A stretch of 64,000 bases of DNA, taken from the NCBI RefSeq assembly GCF_035658495.1, contig NZ_CP141945.1:1048501-1112500 (forward strand), in the 5' to 3' direction. The translations under genes and the position numbers were made by a program. The notes under the pieces are model-generated. The model was not told where the DNA came from and ran no database searches. It saw nothing but the letters and a program-made list of their open reading frames with translations. Source of the DNA: Novosphingobium sp. RL4. Lineage in GTDB: Bacteria; Pseudomonadota; Alphaproteobacteria; Sphingomonadales; Sphingomonadaceae. This document shows, in pieces, positions 10,955 to 18,874 of the stretch (its first letter is position 1; each line of letters opens with the position of its first letter).

Positions 10955-12091
10955 ATGCCCAAGAACGCGCCGAAAGCCTTCGAGACGACACCGGCGGTCC
11001 TTTGCGCCCTGCTTCTCGGCCGCATCCAGGTCGGCATTTCACGAGCCGGCGACGGCACCTTGCAGATCCTGGCGGCACGTCTGATCCGCGAAAGCCTCAT
11101 GGCCGCGCTCCGACAGGAAGGGCACGAATTCACTGACGAACGCTTTTTCACCTGGTACGCAGGCCTTGAAACGCTTTCGGATGGTTCACGGCCTAGTTTA
11201 CGCCCGCCCAAGGCCCTCTGCCAAGCCATACTCACCGAATTCCGGCATAGCCCTTGGCAGGAACTGGCCGATGCCTCGGAGAGCCTCCTGAAGGCATTTC
11301 TGGCCCCCACCGACTTTCTGCGCGGCGGGGAACACGAAGATACGCATTCCGTCATTTCGGAAGCTCGCAGCCTTATTGGCGGGCTTGACGCCGCTGACGA
11401 TGCCCTGCCCTTCGATCCGGTGCGCATGCTTTTCGCGGCGGCTGCGCGGACCGCGCGCTTCGCCCGTCAGGAAAGAACCCTCGATCTGATCGGCGGTATC
11501 GCGGTGGAACGCGAGGATTTGGCAAATTCGCGGTGGGCGCTGGATATTCTGGCCGGGGGCTATCTGGCCCCTCGCCACGGGCTCCCCGTCGCGATGCCGA
11601 TCCCCGGGCTCGTCGTCTTGCCTCTCGCCCTTCCCGATCCGGACATGCCCGGCGCTGCAAATGCGGATGAGGCGGCAATTTCGGCGCTGCACGATGCGCT
11701 CTTCCGGCTCGACCGCTGGCTGGGGGACGCGGAAAGGGATGCCGCCCTGCTGCGCGCTCGCCTTCAGGATCGGCGCAGCAGCGGCCGTGCGCTTCAGCTG
11801 GCCCGAAAGCTGTCAGGGTTCGGAGCATTGAGAGGTCGCCAGATCGAGGAACTGCTCGGCGCTTCGCGGCCGGGTGTCGGCGTGATCGTGAACAGCCTCG
11901 AAGCTGCGGGGCTGATCGCCACCCATGCTTCACGCAACGCGGCGCGCCTTCATAGCTATGCGCCGGGAGATAGGGTTTCCGATCCCGCCGAAGTTTCGGG
12001 GCTCGATTCCTCCTCGCCAGACATCGAGGAATACGAGGCATCGATGCGCCGAATCGACGAACTGCTGAGCCGCTCCTCCTTCGGCGAATAG
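10955..12091 (+). CDS. Putative winged-helix DNA-binding protein near the replication origin
   Basis: A 378-residue protein of no family I can name with confidence. Residues about 1-270 are mostly alpha-helical with no signal peptide or membrane segment. The C-terminal third (RALQLARKLSGFGALRGRQI, then SRPGVGVIVNSLEAAGLIAT) reads like a winged-helix/MarR-like domain. Such proteins with a helical N-part and C-terminal helix-turn-helix occur near replication modules of rhizobial and sphingomonad plasmids, but this is only a resemblance. The start at ATG 10955 has AAGGG about 7 bp upstream. It faces the origin-like region and is followed by 1.4 kb without genes. It could regulate replication or the sugar locus, or be unrelated cargo. 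Confidence 0.6.
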   Translation: MPKNAPKAFETTPAVLCALLLGRIQVGISRAGDGTLQILAARLIRESLMAALRQEGHEFTDERFFTWYAGLETLSDGSRPSLRPPKALCQAILTEFRHSPWQELADASESLLKAFLAPTDFLRGGEHEDTHSVISEARSLIGGLDAADDALPFDPVRMLFAAAARTARFARQERTLDLIGGIAVEREDLANSRWALDILAGGYLAPRHGLPVAMPIPGLVVLPLALPDPDMPGAANADEAAISALHDALFRLDRWLGDAERDAALLRARLQDRRSSGRALQLARKLSGFGALRGRQIEELLGASRPGVGVIVNSLEAAGLIATHASRNAARLHSYAPGDRVSDPAEVSGLDSSSPDIEEYEASMRRIDELLSRSSFGE

Positions 12092-12688
12092 TCCGACCGG
12101 GCAAAGACCGCACGATGCCCTGGCAGTTCGATCCTACAGAGGTGGTTGTCCGAAACGGCTTTGATAACGGACGGTGTGCCGCAAAGGCGGTCTGACGCAC
12201 AAATCCTGCCTCGATGCCCAGTTAACCGGTGATTTCGGGCCCGATGGACCGGAAAGCCGCAGAAATCTGCGGATTTGCAGGGCTCGCCGTGAGAACGCAG
12301 AAACGACACCTGGAGAGGGTTGGGGTGCGGCGAGGCTATCATCGCGCTGTACGGGCTTCTGAGGGCAAATTTCGGGGTATCTGTTTGCGGGCTGGGCGCG
12401 GTTGATTCGAATTTGAACCTCGTCTGGCGGTTCGGCGTCGATTTTGCTGCAATTCGGGCGGCCGGGGCGGATCTGATCCCTGAGCCAATTGAGCGACAAC
12501 CTAAAATGAGGACGCGGGCTTCCACTCTGTGCGGTGAGTGCGGTGAGGGCCTCATCGTCGCCACGCGGTAAGGATCGCGCTTTTTTTTTTGCGATTGCCG
12601 CGGCCGCCAGTGTTGCTGGCCTGCGCGGCCGGCAGTCCTCGCGCTGCGCCCTTCCCTCATTCAGTCCGAAATTGAACTTCGTTCTGCG

Positions 12689-12722
12689 TTAGAATCCTTT
12701 TTAGAAGGAATCATTTAGAAGG
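12689..12722. repeat. AT-rich TTAGAA repeats, candidate DNA-unwinding element
   Basis: TTAGAA occurs at 12689-12694, 12701-12706 and 12715-12720, spaced 12 and 14 bp, in an AT-rich stretch within otherwise GC-rich DNA. It lies 60 bp from the first iteron. This resembles the AT-rich 13-mer arrays that melt first at many origins. The role is inferred from position and composition only. Confidence 0.5.
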
Positions 12723-12781
12723 TTACGCGCGGCCGAACTGCGCGTGACTCGCGCAAGCGTTGCGATTCGGCGAATTGGGGC

Positions 12782-12917
12782 ATTCCCGATATGTCGTCTC
12801 TCCGTTCCTGAAGTGACGTTTGACGCGTTCCCGAAGGATCGGGTACCTGTTCCCGAAAGGTCGAGCTGGTGTTCCCGATAGGTCGAAGCATGGCGACAGG
12901 GCGTTCCCGGTGTGTCG
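12782..12917 (+). repeat. Array of six 15-bp iterons
   Basis: Six direct repeats with consensus GTTCCCGAWAGGTCG start at 12782, 12804, 12827, 12849, 12871 and 12903. The first five are spaced 22-23 bp, about two helical turns, so they lie on one face of the DNA; the last is 32 bp away. The copies differ at one to four positions. Such phased repeats are the usual binding sites of plasmid initiators, here presumably the RepA encoded at 13522-14760. Confidence 0.8.
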
Positions 12918-13038
12918 AAACCCCGGAAAACCGTGGCTCAATTGAATCAGTTTTTCCGGGGGTCACCTGATAAAGGTTCAAAGCACTGCTCGTGCGCTGC
13001 ATTCGGCAGGTTCACGCCGAGCGGTTCATCGCAGAACG

Positions 13039-13053
13039 CGACACTTCGGGAAC
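13039..13053 (-). repeat. Inverted iteron copy
   Basis: CGACACTTCGGGAAC reads on the minus strand as GTTCCCGAAGTGTCG, matching the iteron consensus in inverse orientation 122 bp beyond the last direct copy. An isolated inverse copy could mark the far border of the origin or serve in handcuffing or regulation. Confidence 0.65.
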
Positions 13054-13521
13054 GCCTCCCCTGCGAACCCCTGTTTCCCGGAACGGGAGGCGTTCCTGCG
13101 AGCGAGATGATCTGGCCTGCACTGTTCGCCCCTCAGCGTTTGGTTGGGGCCGCTGGATAGGGGCGCGGCAAGCAAGTGCGCACGTGAAGCAGGAATGTCG
13201 CCGCGGTGCGGGAAGGGTCAGCGGGCCCGGGCATTCCCTTGAGGGCGGGTTCGGTAGAGAGACCGCCTGACTCGGCCTCCCACCCTGCCCTCTCGGAATC
13301 GGGATTTGCAGATGGGTTTTGCCTGCCGATGGGAAATTGGATGGGGATTTCGCAAGGGAGCGCCGCAGGGCTTCAGACCCGGGCGGGGAGTGGCATCGGC
13401 GGGGCAGACCCGGCCGGGAGCCGGTCTTGGGTGTCACGCGGGCAAAGAAAAACCCCGGAGACCGTCGCCGATCACCGGGGCTGTCATGGATGGAGGTTCC
13501 GCCGTCTGGCCGAACGGGCGG

Positions 13522-14760
13522 CTAGCCGCGAAGCATCTGGCCATTCTTTTCGTGATGGCGCTTGACCCAGCCCACGAACGCACGCTGCCAGTCGGCGGGG
13601 GTTCGTTCCGGCGAGGCGGCGACCCAACGTTCGAACTCGGCGTGAAGGGCATGGAGGTCCCAGCCCGGGCAGTTCTGGCGAAGATAGGCGATGGTCTCGT
13701 CCGTCATGAAGCCGCGCGTGGCGGCATCGGAAAGACCGGAGACCGTGCGGCGGATGAGCTGCCGCGCATCGACGGCGGCCGGTTTCCCCGGGGAAACAGG
13801 TGCGTTGCCGGCATCCGGTGTAGTTGCCTTGGAGGCCCTGGTCTTTACCGAAATCTCGACTTGCGCCGCAGGTTCGTCGGCTTCGGCCGTTCCGCCCGGC
13901 AGCGCGGGCTCGGCCCCGCCCTTCCCGTCCACCCGCCGCATGCGGATCATGGGTTCGCCGTCCTTCGCCGTTTCGACGGACAGGGTATATCCCGGAAGTT
14001 CGTCCTTCTCGACGAGCTTCAGCATTTCGAACTTGAAGCGGCGATACTGCCCTTCGGCACCCGACTTTTCGAAAAGAACCGGCATGGTGATGGCAAAACC
14101 GCCCTCGCCTGCGCCGCCGGCATGCTTGCGGGCGACCTTGTAAAGCCAGCGTTCCCGCCCGCCTGTGATGTTGAAATAGGCGCGATCGATGGAGAGCACG
14201 CCGCCCTTCATCATCACGCCTTCCCAGAACCAGTTCGACAGTTCGATGGTCATGCCGCGCGAACGCTCCGTTCGTTCGTCGACCAGCTGGGTCCAGCCAT
14301 CAAGCCAGGAGAACGTGGCTTCCCGGCGGTTCTCGGCACGGATATTGGTCTTGATGGTGGTGGCCACGAGGCGGTCCAGCGCCTGGCCGAGCAGTTCATA
14401 GGCACGGCCCGTAGTCGGGCGGCCGATCGCGCGGAGCAGGTCGTATGGCATGAGGTGCAGCTTGCGGGGCACGTCGTTCACGCCGCGCCGGGCCATGTCG
14501 GCCAGCATGCTGGCACAGTAGATCAGGATATCCGCATCCCAGATCGTGGCCATGCCATAGTCCGGATTGGCGGAGACGTGGACCCACAGCTTGCCGTCCG
14601 GGCTCGTATAGTCGATCGGCTTCACGCGCTTGGACTTGGCGAGGCTGAAGAACGGACGCTCCATCATCTCGCGCTGGTCGCGCATCGGCAGGTTGGCGAT
14701 GTAGGGGAGGAACAGGTCGAACTGTTCGGATGTCGTCTCTTTGTTCGGGCGACTCATCAT
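13522..14760 (-). CDS. repA: Plasmid replication initiator, RPA-type RepA
   Basis: A 412-residue protein starting MMSRPNKETTSEQFDLF. The core, about residues 15-270, has the features of the replication protein A family (PF10134) of alphaproteobacterial plasmids: FFSLAKSKR, the long DPYGMATIWDADIL-like segment near residue 60, and FSWLDGW. A variable Pro/Ala-rich linker near residues 275-320 is followed by a C-terminal helical segment. The frame stays open about 65 codons further upstream, but that extension would cross a parS-like palindrome and lacks family similarity, so the double ATG at 14755-14760 was chosen; its ribosome site is weak. It should bind the iterons 600-740 bp beyond its 3' end and start replication. 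Sphingomonad megaplasmids of the Mega-RPA type carry this initiator together with parA and parB. Confidence 0.88.
   Translation of the reverse strand: MMSRPNKETTSEQFDLFLPYIANLPMRDQREMMERPFFSLAKSKRVKPIDYTSPDGKLWVHVSANPDYGMATIWDADILIYCASMLADMARRGVNDVPRKLHLMPYDLLRAIGRPTTGRAYELLGQALDRLVATTIKTNIRAENRREATFSWLDGWTQLVDERTERSRGMTIELSNWFWEGVMMKGGVLSIDRAYFNITGGRERWLYKVARKHAGGAGEGGFAITMPVLFEKSGAEGQYRRFKFEMLKLVEKDELPGYTLSVETAKDGEPMIRMRRVDGKGGAEPALPGGTAEADEPAAQVEISVKTRASKATTPDAGNAPVSPGKPAAVDARQLIRRTVSGLSDAATRGFMTDETIAYLRQNCPGWDLHALHAEFERWVAASPERTPADWQRAFVGWVKRHHEKNGQMLRG
13782..13797. promoter_or_regulatory. parS: parS-like palindrome inside repA
   Basis: GTTTCCCCGGGGAAAC is a perfect 16-bp palindrome inside the 3' third of repA, with the same core as the two palindromes upstream of repA. 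ParB-binding parS sites within coding sequences are well known in bacteria. It lies in the low-complexity linker part of RepA, where codon constraint is weak. Confidence 0.65.
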
Positions 14761-14823
14761 TTCATTCCGACCGAGGGCCCATGCGAGGGCAGGTGACAGG
14801 GTATTCCGGACACGACCCGGCGA

Positions 14824-14841
14824 TGTTTCCCCGGGGAAACA
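14824..14841. promoter_or_regulatory. parS: parS-like palindrome upstream of repA
   Basis: TGTTTCCCCGGGGAAACA is a perfect 18-bp palindrome, 64 bp upstream of the repA start. Its outer half-sites TGTTTC/GAAACA are those of the widespread parS sequence TGTTTCACGTGAAACA, with a CCCGGG-type centre instead of ACGT. It is therefore a good candidate for the ParB-binding centromere site and might also affect repA transcription. Confidence 0.75.
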
Positions 14842-15027
14842 GGACGAGGCGGATTCGGGTGATTCTTGCCATAATGGCGAGGAGGGCAGGGCGGGGCAAA
14901 TCGCCGCGAAGCTTGGTTGTGCAGAACTTGTGCGTGGTTTTTGGCGCGGTTTCACCGCGCCAGACTGTAGAAGCCGCTGCGGAAGCTGCCTGGAACGGCG
15001 CCGATCGCCGCAAGTCTGGCGAGATGA

Positions 15028-15045
15028 TGTTTCCCCGGGGAAACA
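15028..15045. promoter_or_regulatory. parS: Second upstream parS-like palindrome
   Basis: This is an identical copy of TGTTTCCCCGGGGAAACA, 204 bp from the first and 187 bp beyond the 3' end of parB. A half-site (GGGGGGAAACAG, about 15049-15060) follows directly. The 470-bp space between repA and parB thus holds two full sites and one partial site, plus the terminator-like hairpin. Confidence 0.75.
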
Positions 15046-15065
15046 ACCGGGGGGAAACAGGAGGC

Positions 15066-15101
15066 CGATAAAGAAAATGCAGGGACACCGGCCCCTGCAT
15101 T
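15066..15101 (-). terminator. Intrinsic terminator of the parA-parB operon
   Basis: On the minus strand AATGCAGGG, an 8-nt loop and CCCTGCATT form a 9-bp stem (15076-15101) followed by TTTCTTTAT. It lies about 130 bp after the parB stop and would separate the partition operon from repA. Confidence 0.7.
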
Positions 15102-15231
15102 CTCATGTTTCGGATCTGAAGTCGGCTTTCGAAAAAGCCAGACCGGGCAAAAGGAAATGCCCGCGAGGGCCGCCGGGATTTCCGGCGGCAGAAACAGGAC
15201 GGGGCGCCGTCGCCCCGTTCCTGCCCCCATG

Positions 15232-16326
15232 TCACGTTTGCAGGCCCCGGCCTTCCTCGTCGAGCTGGACGAGCAGGGCCCGGACGGCGGTGAGCACTTC
15301 TTCGCGGCTCGCACCGGAGCCCGAATGAAGACGCAAGGTCACGCCCTGGCGGTTGCTTGACTGGACCGATGCCATGGGGCGGCCGTGCCTTGAGGGGATC
15401 ACCACCGGCTCGGGCTTTGCCCTGTCCATTTCGGGAGCGGCGAGCAGGGCCTTGAGTACATCGGCAGCGGGCAGGGCAGGGCGACCGTCTGCGCGGCGGC
15501 CGGCCTGTTCCCGCGCCAGTCGGGTTGCTTCCTTGCGCACGGCGGCCGCCTTGTCCCGATCGTCCAGCAACTGGGCGAGGGGGTAGGCCGGCTTCAGCTG
15601 CACATCGGCAGGGGAGGCGAAAGCGGACAGGACGGCGTCCGGGATGCCCGCGACCTTGAGCATCTTGGAAAGCCAGCCCTTGGAGAGCTTGAGGCGTTCG
15701 GCCATGCGGGTCATGTGGTTACCGTAGTGATCGCGCAGGGCCTGGGCATAGTTGCGGGCGCGTTCGAGATCCGACACGTCCTTGCGGGCACGGTTCTCGA
15801 GATCGGCAAGCCGGAAGGCGGCTTCGTCATCAAGCTGGGCGACTTGCGCCACGAACTGCATGTCGGGGTAGGAATGCGCGCGCAGCCAGGAGATCGACCA
15901 GTGGCGGCGCGTGCCGGCGATCACTTCATAATCGTGATCGGCATCTCCCTCGACCCGGCGCACCACGGCGGGAACCTTCTGGCCCCCTTCGGCGACGATG
16001 GAGTCGATCAGTTCCTGGCAGGACTCCTCCGAAAGGTGCGCATAGCTGCGGGCGTTGCCCGGCCAGATGCGGACACGGGCCGGATCGAGGAGAAGCTGGG
16101 TCACTTGCCGCACTTCGCCGGAAGCGACGCGGGCCAGTGCGCTTTCGCGGCCGAGCAGGGTCGTGCCGCGGGTCCGTTCGGTGCGCAGGCGCGGTTCGGG
16201 AGCCGGGTCGGCGGCGGTAGTGGCATCATCCAGCGGCGTTTCGGCGGTGGACGCGACCTGGTCTTCGCCCCCCAGATCGTCGTCGGAAAGCAGCGCTGCC
16301 AGATAGTCGGATTGCTTGCGGGCCAT
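15232..16326 (-). CDS. parB: Chromosome/plasmid partition protein ParB
   Basis: A 364-residue ParB. The N-terminal region (residues 1-70) is acidic and disordered-looking. It is followed by the ParB/sulfiredoxin-like domain with the box II variant AGTRRHWS (usual GERR) near residue 145, then the helix-turn-helix segment AERLKLSKGWLSKMLKVAGI near residues 205-225, and a C-terminal dimerisation part. It should bind the TGTTTC-type palindromes next to it and spread along DNA, working with ParA. It lies 94 bp after parA on the same strand. ParB proteins of this family use CTP as a switch; the GTRR motif is compatible but does not prove this. A related ParB is encoded at 28301-29329. Confidence 0.92.
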   Translation of the reverse strand: MARKQSDYLAALLSDDDLGGEDQVASTAETPLDDATTAADPAPEPRLRTERTRGTTLLGRESALARVASGEVRQVTQLLLDPARVRIWPGNARSYAHLSEESCQELIDSIVAEGGQKVPAVVRRVEGDADHDYEVIAGTRRHWSISWLRAHSYPDMQFVAQVAQLDDEAAFRLADLENRARKDVSDLERARNYAQALRDHYGNHMTRMAERLKLSKGWLSKMLKVAGIPDAVLSAFASPADVQLKPAYPLAQLLDDRDKAAAVRKEATRLAREQAGRRADGRPALPAADVLKALLAAPEMDRAKPEPVVIPSRHGRPMASVQSSNRQGVTLRLHSGSGASREEVLTAVRALLVQLDEEGRGLQT

Positions 16327-16420
16327 GGCTTACCTCGAAGGACGCGCGAGATGGAGAGGTTTGAACATAAGGCGAACAAAGTCGCCGTCTGAGAGGTTTT
16401 TTCCGATGCAGGGCAGTGGC

Positions 16421-17614
16421 TTAGCCATTGACGAGAAGTTCCTCGTCAACCCGCTGCGAGCGGCCCCAGCTGGTGCGGACGAGCTGCTCGATCTGGCCCA
16501 TGGCTTCATCGAGATTGGCCTTGCAGCGCTTATGCGTACGGGGCGTGCCGATCGGCTTTTCCAGTTCGTAGACGGTCATCATGCGCAAGGCCGCATGGCT
16601 GATCTCGGCGCTCTCCAGGATGGGCACGGGAAGCAGAGCCGGTCCGAAAGTCTGCTCCATGATGGTGCGGACCATGTCGTGGCTGGGATCGTTGCCGTCG
16701 AACTTCGAGCAGATCAGGCGCACGAAGGAATAGTCCACCGAGATGCCCGCGCCCACGAGCTGTTCGAGCACCTGATCCATCATCGACAGGAACTGTACGG
16801 TCGAGCAGAAGTCCGGCGTCGTGGCTGCGAGCGGAACGAGCAGGGCATTGGCTGCCTGCATCACCGCAAGCGAGATCGTGCCCAGTGCCGGCGGCGGATC
16901 GAGGATCACCACGTCGTAATCCCGCGCGAGATCCATGAGGCCCGCCTTGAGCTTGCGGAAGCGGGCGGCCAGAACGGACTGTCCGTCCGAACCCGCAGCC
17001 GCCAGTTCGTATTCCACATCGAACAGTTCGAGGTTCGACGGGATCAGGTCCACGTTCGGCCACGGCGTGCGCTTGACGGCATAGAGCAGGTCGGCCTGCG
17101 TCGGGTCGATCGAGAGATAGGGGTAGAGCGTCTCTTCGCGGGTGATGTTGAAATGCGGGTTGAAGCCGAACAGCGTCGTCGTGGTCGCCTGGCTATCGCA
17201 ATCCACCACCAGCACGCGGTAGCCTTGCACCGCGAAATAGTGCGCGAGGTGCGTCGTGACCGTGGACTTGCCGACGCCGCCCTTGAAGTTCTGGACCGCG
17301 ATCATGGCGGGAACGTCGAGCGGGGCACGGGCGGGCGAGGCGCCCAGCACTTCGCGCATGTGCAGCATTTCCTCGACCGTATAGCCGAGCCGGCGTCCGT
17401 TTCCGGCAGCCGGAGGTGGCGGCAGGCGTCCGTCGTCTTCGGCCATGCGAATGCGATTCGTGGAGCAGCCCAGCAGGGTCGCCGCTTCGGCGATTCCGAA
17501 ACGGACATTGAGACCCTTGCGGCTTTCAGGCAGGAAAGCCTTGCGCCGCAGCCGCTCGATCATCTTTTCGCCGGCCTGAGCCATCTCGGCAATACGCTCG
17601 ACTTGTGAATGCAT
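16421..17614 (-). CDS. parA: Partition ATPase ParA, type Ia with N-terminal helix-turn-helix
   Basis: A 397-residue protein. The Walker A motif with the ParA-specific extra lysine, KGGVGKST, is at residues 111-118, and DPPPALGTIS near residue 235 is the Walker B/A' region. Residues about 35-90 (FGIAEAATLLGCSTNRIRMAE) form a MerR-like helix-turn-helix, as in P1-type (Ia) ParA proteins that repress their own promoter. It should move ParB-parS complexes over the nucleoid. It is the first gene of the minus-strand order parA-parB-repA. An inverted repeat upstream of its ATG (17627-17656) may be its own operator. Confidence 0.93.
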   Translation of the reverse strand: MHSQVERIAEMAQAGEKMIERLRRKAFLPESRKGLNVRFGIAEAATLLGCSTNRIRMAEDDGRLPPPPAAGNGRRLGYTVEEMLHMREVLGASPARAPLDVPAMIAVQNFKGGVGKSTVTTHLAHYFAVQGYRVLVVDCDSQATTTTLFGFNPHFNITREETLYPYLSIDPTQADLLYAVKRTPWPNVDLIPSNLELFDVEYELAAAGSDGQSVLAARFRKLKAGLMDLARDYDVVILDPPPALGTISLAVMQAANALLVPLAATTPDFCSTVQFLSMMDQVLEQLVGAGISVDYSFVRLICSKFDGNDPSHDMVRTIMEQTFGPALLPVPILESAEISHAALRMMTVYELEKPIGTPRTHKRCKANLDEAMGQIEQLVRTSWGRSQRVDEELLVNG

Positions 17615-17626
17615 GTTCTGCCCGCA

Positions 17627-17656
17627 ATATACTTTTGAACGATTTTGCAGGTATAT
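17627..17656 (-). promoter_or_regulatory. Inverted repeat in the parA promoter
   Basis: ATATAC (17627-17632) and GTATAT (17651-17656) flank an AT-rich centre, 13 bp upstream of the parA start. It is the most AT-rich part of the 196-bp space before parA. It probably holds the -10 region and a site for autoregulation by the helix-turn-helix domain of ParA. Confidence 0.45.
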
Positions 17657-17810
17657 GCATGAACCGATGTTCAGTCGAGCACAAATACAGGAAACAGAAT
17701 GCCGATTTGAACGGTCTGTGGATATTGAGTCTGCAACGGCATTCGCGGTGCTGAAAGTTCACCGCCTCGTCTGACGGGCTGCGCAGGTGTTCAAATCGCG
17801 CGCCAGCGCC

Positions 17811-18812
17811 TCACCATTGCGAATCCTCCGCGGGGCCTGACTCTTCCTGCCACTGCGTGAAATGCGGCAGGATCTCCTCGGGAATCTCGGCCCGAAAGGC
17901 TGCGTCCATCGGATAGTGAGGCATGGCTTCGGCCACCGCGTCCAGCAATGCGAGGCCCTGAACGCGGTCCTTAGGGCGCTTGAGCGGGTTGCGCTTCGCC
18001 TGCGCGGCCATCCACAGCTTGTGAAGCGCGAACCAGCGCGGGTCCGGCGCAACGATCCGTGCCGGGGAACCATCGCGGCAACCCACCACCTGATCCACCG
18101 GACGGCCAAGCAGCAGCCATTCCTGTTCGGGCAGGGGAACCGGCCGGGGCTGGTCCCTTCCGCCGAGGGTGGCGGCACGCGAGGGCGCCACCAGCAGTTC
18201 CACTTCATAGGCGCGGGCGTTGCGCGCCTGGAAATCGCGCTCGGCATTGATCGTGAAAGTCGAATCCACCGCCTTGAGCATGTCCCATACCCGCCGCTCG
18301 TTCTCCTGCGCCGAGCGGGAAACCCAGGCGAGGTCGAAATCTTCCGTCTCGTCGGGCAGATCGATCCTGCCGTTGGCCTCGACCATGTAGGCGGCGATCG
18401 CATTGGTGCCCACGACCAGCAGGTGCGAACCGAGCAGGGCACGCCGGTCGCACTCGCGCAGGATCGGTCCGGCGTCAGATGACAGCAGCGGCAGACGAAG
18501 CGCGCGGTAGAGTGCGGCGCTTTCGGCAAGGGCGGGGCGGAGGCCGCGGATGCGCTCCTTCAGGGCATCCTTGCGCGAATGATAGTCATGGAGTTCGGCT
18601 TCGCGTTCCGGCGTCAGCGGGCCGAGGCTCTTGCCGTTGCCGCCGCGATCGAAGATGCGGTAGAGATATTCGCGGCCGCTGACCGTCTTGCGCCGCAGAT
18701 CGTAGGGAAGGGCGGCCAGGTCGCGCTCGGCGTCGATCCATACCTCGTAGCGCTGGCGCAAGTTTACCAGCAGGCGCGATTGTTCGTCACTGAAGGGGCG
18801 GATGCGGGGCAT
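17811..18812 (-). CDS. Nucleotidyltransferase-fold protein, GSU2403-like
   Basis: A 333-residue protein. Residues about 130-170 contain VVGTNAIAAYMVEANGRID and then TEDFDLAWV, which is the G-T...DxD pattern of the nucleotidyltransferase fold (the NTP_transf_8 / GSU2403 group). The C-terminal half has the RWFALHKLWMAAQAKRNP segment common to such proteins. Relatives of this fold include the toxin halves of AbiE- and MenT-type systems, but function in this group is not established. No antitoxin-sized partner lies beside it. Its ATG at 18812 is directly preceded by a 13-bp inverted repeat, which suggests tight or self regulation. It lies next to the partition genes, where stabilising modules often sit. 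Confidence 0.75.
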   Translation of the reverse strand: MPRIRPFSDEQSRLLVNLRQRYEVWIDAERDLAALPYDLRRKTVSGREYLYRIFDRGGNGKSLGPLTPEREAELHDYHSRKDALKERIRGLRPALAESAALYRALRLPLLSSDAGPILRECDRRALLGSHLLVVGTNAIAAYMVEANGRIDLPDETEDFDLAWVSRSAQENERRVWDMLKAVDSTFTINAERDFQARNARAYEVELLVAPSRAATLGGRDQPRPVPLPEQEWLLLGRPVDQVVGCRDGSPARIVAPDPRWFALHKLWMAAQAKRNPLKRPKDRVQGLALLDAVAEAMPHYPMDAAFRAEIPEEILPHFTQWQEESGPAEDSQW

Positions 18813-18816
18813 GAAC

Positions 18817-18860
18817 GTTTATCCCACAAATATCGGATACGGTAAAGTTGTGGGATAAAC
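18817..18860. promoter_or_regulatory. 13-bp inverted repeat upstream of the nucleotidyltransferase gene
   Basis: GTTTATCCCACAA (18817-18829) is repeated perfectly in inverse orientation as TTGTGGGATAAAC (18848-18860), with an 18-bp AT-rich centre. It starts 4 bp upstream of the ATG and fills most of the 62-bp gap to the preceding gene on that strand. This looks like a repressor operator overlapping promoter and leader. It could also form a hairpin in the messenger, but no T-run follows. Confidence 0.7.
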
Positions 18861-18874
18861 GGCCAAATTCCAAG

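Larger units (their letters stand above)
12092..13521. other. 1.4-kb gene-free region: candidate plasmid origin
   Basis: No credible coding sequence is seen on either strand; short open frames here lack ribosome sites and family features. The region contains a small hairpin CCGCAG-AAAT-CTGCGG (12257-12272), a T10 run (12581-12590), a cluster of AT-rich repeats at 12689-12720, six iterons (12782-12917) and one inverted iteron (13039-13053). It lies next to the 3' end of the RepA gene. Iterons beside an initiator gene and an AT-rich stretch are the usual make-up of an iteron-type plasmid origin. Confidence 0.7.

Noticed and set aside
12581..12590. T10 run as an intrinsic terminator
   Set aside because: Only a weak GC stem precedes it, and no gene ends close by on that strand.
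12782..12917. Iteron array considered as a CRISPR or transposon end
   Set aside because: The repeats are only 15 bp, spaced two helical turns apart, beside repA; no transposase or terminal inverted repeats are seen.
13306..14796. 496-codon plus-strand frame opposite repA
   Set aside because: RepA on the minus strand matches an initiator family and fits the parA-parB-repA order; the antisense frame has no recognisable features.
16316..17608. 430-codon plus-strand frame opposite parA
   Set aside because: ParA Walker motifs are on the minus strand; the plus frame is a GC shadow.
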